Source: Pseudomonadota bacterium (GTDB taxonomy: Bacteria; Pseudomonadota; Alphaproteobacteria; Acetobacterales; Acetobacteraceae). From it: a stretch of 64,000 bases of DNA. The DNA lies in contig JAKAWQ010000005.1 in NCBI GenBank assembly GCA_021816925.1, positions 30,745 to 94,744 of the forward strand, read 5' to 3'. A model generated the notes under the pieces. That model ran no database searches. It was given only the letters and a program-made list of their open reading frames with translations, and was not told where the DNA came from. The position numbers and the translations under genes are program-made. Within the stretch, counting starts at the first letter, position 1. Every line of letters begins with the position of its first letter. This document shows, one piece after another, positions 61,687 to 64,000 of the stretch.

Positions 61687-62677
61687 AGCAGCCGTGATCC
61701 GCAGAACGCGCTTCGGACAACGGCCGGCCATAATGGGCACTGCGTCGGGGTGGCAGGGGCAGAAACCCTGTTTTCGAGTGTGCGCGAACGCATTCCCGCA
61801 ATTGCCCGACGCTGTAGGCGCCGATGAACCGCTCGTCGGGCGCGAGCGCAGGGTTCTCGAGCAACGCCTTCGCGATGAGAGTCCGGTCGAGAGGGTCGCA
61901 TAGAGCGCCCGGGTGGTCTCGGTCCACATGATGCGATCCGTCCAGCCAGGTCTCGACAACCCGTTGGAACATCCGACCGTGACCATCCAACCCCCATTAC
62001 CCAGCCGTCCAGAAACGGCCTCTGAGCCCCTCGCCGATCACCGGCGTCACTTCAAGACTGCAATCTTTCACTTATCGGTGGTCCCGAAATCGGGAGACAG
62101 GTCATCACTGCACACCACCAACGGAACGATTTGATCCTGATCTCGATTCCAGAGCATCGAACCGTCAGCGCGGGGCCAGCCTCGACTTATTCTCCCCCGG
62201 GACCTGTCCGAACACCCGGAACCGTCGCACCCTGGAAGGCTCCCGCCGCAAGACTACACGGAGTCGTCGCCCGATTCCTCTCGCATCGCCGTCAGCTCTT
62301 GGCTCCCATCAATACATGCTCTACGCTGTCCGTAAACATACCAAGAACACGAGTCGATACGGCGATGAAGACAGATGTCAACACAAGCGCAGAACGCAAT
62401 GACCGTCAATCTTCTTGCCCCAACCCGGTCGACGTTGCAGCGACTCGGAGAGCGTGAGCCCGCTGTGCTGCAGTTGCACGACGGGATCGAGTCCACCGGC
62501 CGACGGGTGCGCTTTGGCGGCTCCAAGGCAGGAGAAGAATTCGAGGAGGGGATCCGTGTCGAGCGAAGGACTGGAGCTCGAGATCTAGGCCGGGAATTAG
62601 CGATCTCCCGACAAACCATTGTCGATGAACGGAGAGCATTGGATCGTGCCAGACACCGTTCAAGGTCTTTGCAATCA
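61687..62677 (+). other. Gene-poor stretch of about 1 kb
   Basis: No convincing gene was found on either strand. Several open frames of 60-110 codons exist on both strands but none has recognisable domains or a good start. Base composition is lower in GC than the catabolic operons, and frames break often. This looks like decayed or imported sequence. Confidence 0.5.
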
Positions 62678-63577
62678 ATGTACCCGTCACGCTCTGGCGT
62701 GATCAGCATGTGTGTACTTTTGCTGGCCACATTGGCGGTTGTTGTTCCGAGGTCCGCCCGGGCCCAGGAGATAGAGCCCAACGATCTTGTGCCGCTGCCT
62801 CCGGGCAGCAATGTTATCGAAGGGTACTACGCCTACGGCGACCTGACGGAATTCAATGTCGCGAATGGCCCGACTTTTGCTGACAAGACCGGCATGCAGG
62901 TCAACCTGGGTGCCGGTCGATACCTTCACTACTTTACCCTCGGCGGTCACCCCGCGGCGGTCCAGATCCTCCAGACCTTCGGCTCTGAATCGGGGGGCGA
63001 GATCAACGGAGCGAGCCTCGGTAGCACATTTGGCGCCGCGGATATCGCATTGAACGCGGCGTTATGGCCTTACGCAGATCGAGCGCGCGGTCGGTATCTT
63101 GTGGTCGTAGGCTGGCTCTATCCGCCGTCGGGGTCTTACGATCCGCGGTCAGCGTTAAATCTTGGCGAAAATCGTTGGAAGGGAAACCTGCAGATCGGCT
63201 GGCACCAGACCACGGGAAGGCGATTCTCATATGACCTCGCGTTCGACACCACCATCTATGGCGAGAATGGCGACGCCTATCCCGGCGGCCTAAAGCTCAC
63301 GCAGGTGCCGACCTATCGTGTACAGGCCTGGGCGAACTGGCGCTGGGCCCCGGGAATCGAGACGTCGCTCGGCTACGAAGGATTGTTCGGTGGCAAACAG
63401 TCACTCGGCGGCGTCGCGAACGGGCAGAAGACAGAGGAACAACGGGTACGTGCCGCTGCATCGTACTTCATTACTCCCACGCTGCAAGTGCTGCTTGAGA
63501 TAAATCACGATTTGCAGGTTGTCGGCGGGTTTAGACAGGAGTTCGGGGCTGTCTTTCGGATCGCGATGGTGTTCTAA
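62678..63577 (+). CDS. Outer-membrane transporter-like protein (phenol-MetA-degradation family)
   Basis: A 299-residue exported protein: signal peptide MYPSRSGVISMCVLLLATLAVVVPRSARA (cleavage about 30), then EIEPNDLVPLPPGSNVIEGYYAYGDLTEFN, and alternating beta-strand sequence ending in a terminal phenylalanine (FRIAMVF), as in outer-membrane beta-barrels. The opening wording matches the putative transporter group also called MetA-pathway of phenol degradation (SphA-like). ATG 62678 or 62708 may be the start; a longer frame upstream adds unrelated charged sequence. No substrate genes are adjacent. Confidence 0.78.
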   Translation: MYPSRSGVISMCVLLLATLAVVVPRSARAQEIEPNDLVPLPPGSNVIEGYYAYGDLTEFNVANGPTFADKTGMQVNLGAGRYLHYFTLGGHPAAVQILQTFGSESGGEINGASLGSTFGAADIALNAALWPYADRARGRYLVVVGWLYPPSGSYDPRSALNLGENRWKGNLQIGWHQTTGRRFSYDLAFDTTIYGENGDAYPGGLKLTQVPTYRVQAWANWRWAPGIETSLGYEGLFGGKQSLGGVANGQKTEEQRVRAAASYFITPTLQVLLEINHDLQVVGGFRQEFGAVFRIAMVF

Positions 63578-64000
63578 GTCTTACTGCGTCATGGGGCTTT
63601 CCCCCGAGTCGACGCGGGTTTGTCCGGCGTTGGCATGGCGGATCGGTCGGGCAAAGCGGTGCTCGGCATGATGCGCGAGAGAGCGCTTCCCGCAATCGAA
63701 TGCAACGACGCGGTCCGCGCCCGGGTCGTCAACGGCACCGGCTTTCCGAGGAAGTGTCCGCGTTCGGTCGCGATCGCGCTGCGTCCCGCCATAGCCGGGG
63801 AAGTGGCGCGAGTTCTCCCCAGATATTCTTGCCGCCAACACACGACGGGTCAGGAGATGTCATGACACCGCAGGACTAGGGCGTGTCGTCAAATAGGGTG
63901 ACGCTGGCGCGGTGGGTCCAGAATGCAACACCTCGAAGCAAATCGGCGCGTGGTGACGAGGTGGCGGATTCCGGCGCGGTGGATTTTTCGATTCGTAGGC
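63578..64000 (+). other. Window end: no intact gene, possible mobile-element debris
   Basis: About 420 bases without an intact gene. A plus-strand stretch (about 63690-63800) reads DAVRARVVNGTGFPRKCPRSVAIA, which recalls the VVDGTGFPKKGxxSVGVARQ motif of IS701-type transposases. At 63891-63905 GGGCGTGTCGTCAAA resembles terminal sequences of IS5-group elements. Both are weak, by-eye similarities. Confidence 0.3.

Noticed and set aside
61676..61990. Minus-strand open frame of 104 codons (with FIGAYSVGQLRECVRAHSKTG)
   Set aside because: No domain recognised, no ribosome-binding site, and it overlaps the end of the plus-strand gene at 61686. Probably chance or heavily decayed sequence.
62375..62677. 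N-terminal extension of the outer-membrane protein frame
   Set aside because: The signal peptide begins at 62678 or 62708; the charged 101 residues before it have no counterpart in the family and would block export.
62406..62690. Minus-strand open frame of 94 codons opposite the upstream part of the outer-membrane protein frame
   Set aside because: Low-complexity Arg/Ser/Pro-rich product with no family likeness; open frames on all strands are common at this GC content.
1..64000. CRISPR arrays, rRNA, tRNA and classical biosynthetic (PKS/NRPS) clusters
   Set aside because: Looked for by eye and not seen; no regularly spaced repeats, rRNA sequences or tRNA-like cloverleaves with CCA were found.

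Overview
The window is GC-rich, with tightly packed operons, many 1-4 nt start/stop overlaps and frequent GTG/TTG starts. It looks like a chromosomal accessory region of an alphaproteobacterium. The hprK-rapZ-EIIA-HPr-EI module and a Coq7-type ubiquinone hydroxylase point to Rhodospirillales/Acetobacteraceae, but that placement is inference, not a search result.

Layout. (1) 1-5520: an N-type ATPase operon entered in its beta subunit (atpD'-C-Q-R-B-E-F-A-G), followed by a gap holding the 3' remnant of a molybdenum-hydroxylase FAD subunit. (2) 6073-11246: a LiuC/AtuE-like enoyl-CoA hydratase on the minus strand, divergent from an incomplete regulatory PTS (hprK, rapZ, EIIA-Man, HPr, EI) that ends with a ModE-like DNA-binding protein. 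(3) 11275-30574: a catabolic block. It has a zinc dehydrogenase, a LysR regulator divergent from a dipeptide/opine-type ABC transporter with a fused double ATPase, a trimethylamine-dehydrogenase/N-methylproline-demethylase-like flavoprotein, an HAD hydrolase, a 2-hydroxyacid dehydrogenase, a three-gene amino-acid dehydrogenase of HcnABC/hydroxyproline-dehydrogenase type, a second LysR regulator and a hydantoinase pair. (4) 30659-32946: an ammonium transporter and a small duplicated-motif protein of unknown function. (5) 33002-39942: a second peptide ABC system ending in an AbgA-like M20 hydrolase. (6) 39981-44071: GST, DsbB, Coq7, a Tat-exported hydrolase and a luciferase-like monooxygenase. 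(7) 44077-47483: a scar region with a multiply broken QuiC-like gene, a truncated HTH gene, an IS630 fragment, an intact thiolase and a broken secreted-protein gene. (8) 47727-52028: a DUF3311/SSS transporter flanked by short direct repeats, a second M20 hydrolase, a frameshifted class II aldolase and a truncated dimethylformamidase-like gene. (9) 52223-59740: a third peptide ABC operon with an aminotransferase and an aspartoacylase-type deacylase inserted after the binding protein. (10) 59745-64000: an MFS exporter, a transglutaminase-like cysteine protein of unknown role, a long gene-poor stretch, an outer-membrane protein and a mobile-element-like tail.

How the genes fit together. Three complete family-5 ABC importers, two M20 amidohydrolases, a hydantoinase, an N-deacylase, N-demethylase-like and amino-acid dehydrogenase enzymes, an aminotransferase and an ammonium transporter suggest a niche built on importing and dismantling modified (N-methylated, N-acylated or cyclised) amino acids or short peptides. 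The best sequence-level support for wiring is a 15-bp operator (ATAAGC-N5-TTAT) present on both sides of the second lysR gene. It ties the amino-acid dehydrogenase genes and the hydantoinase operon to one regulator. At least six broken genes show ongoing decay or rearrangement, concentrated at 44-47.5 kb and 50.5-52 kb.
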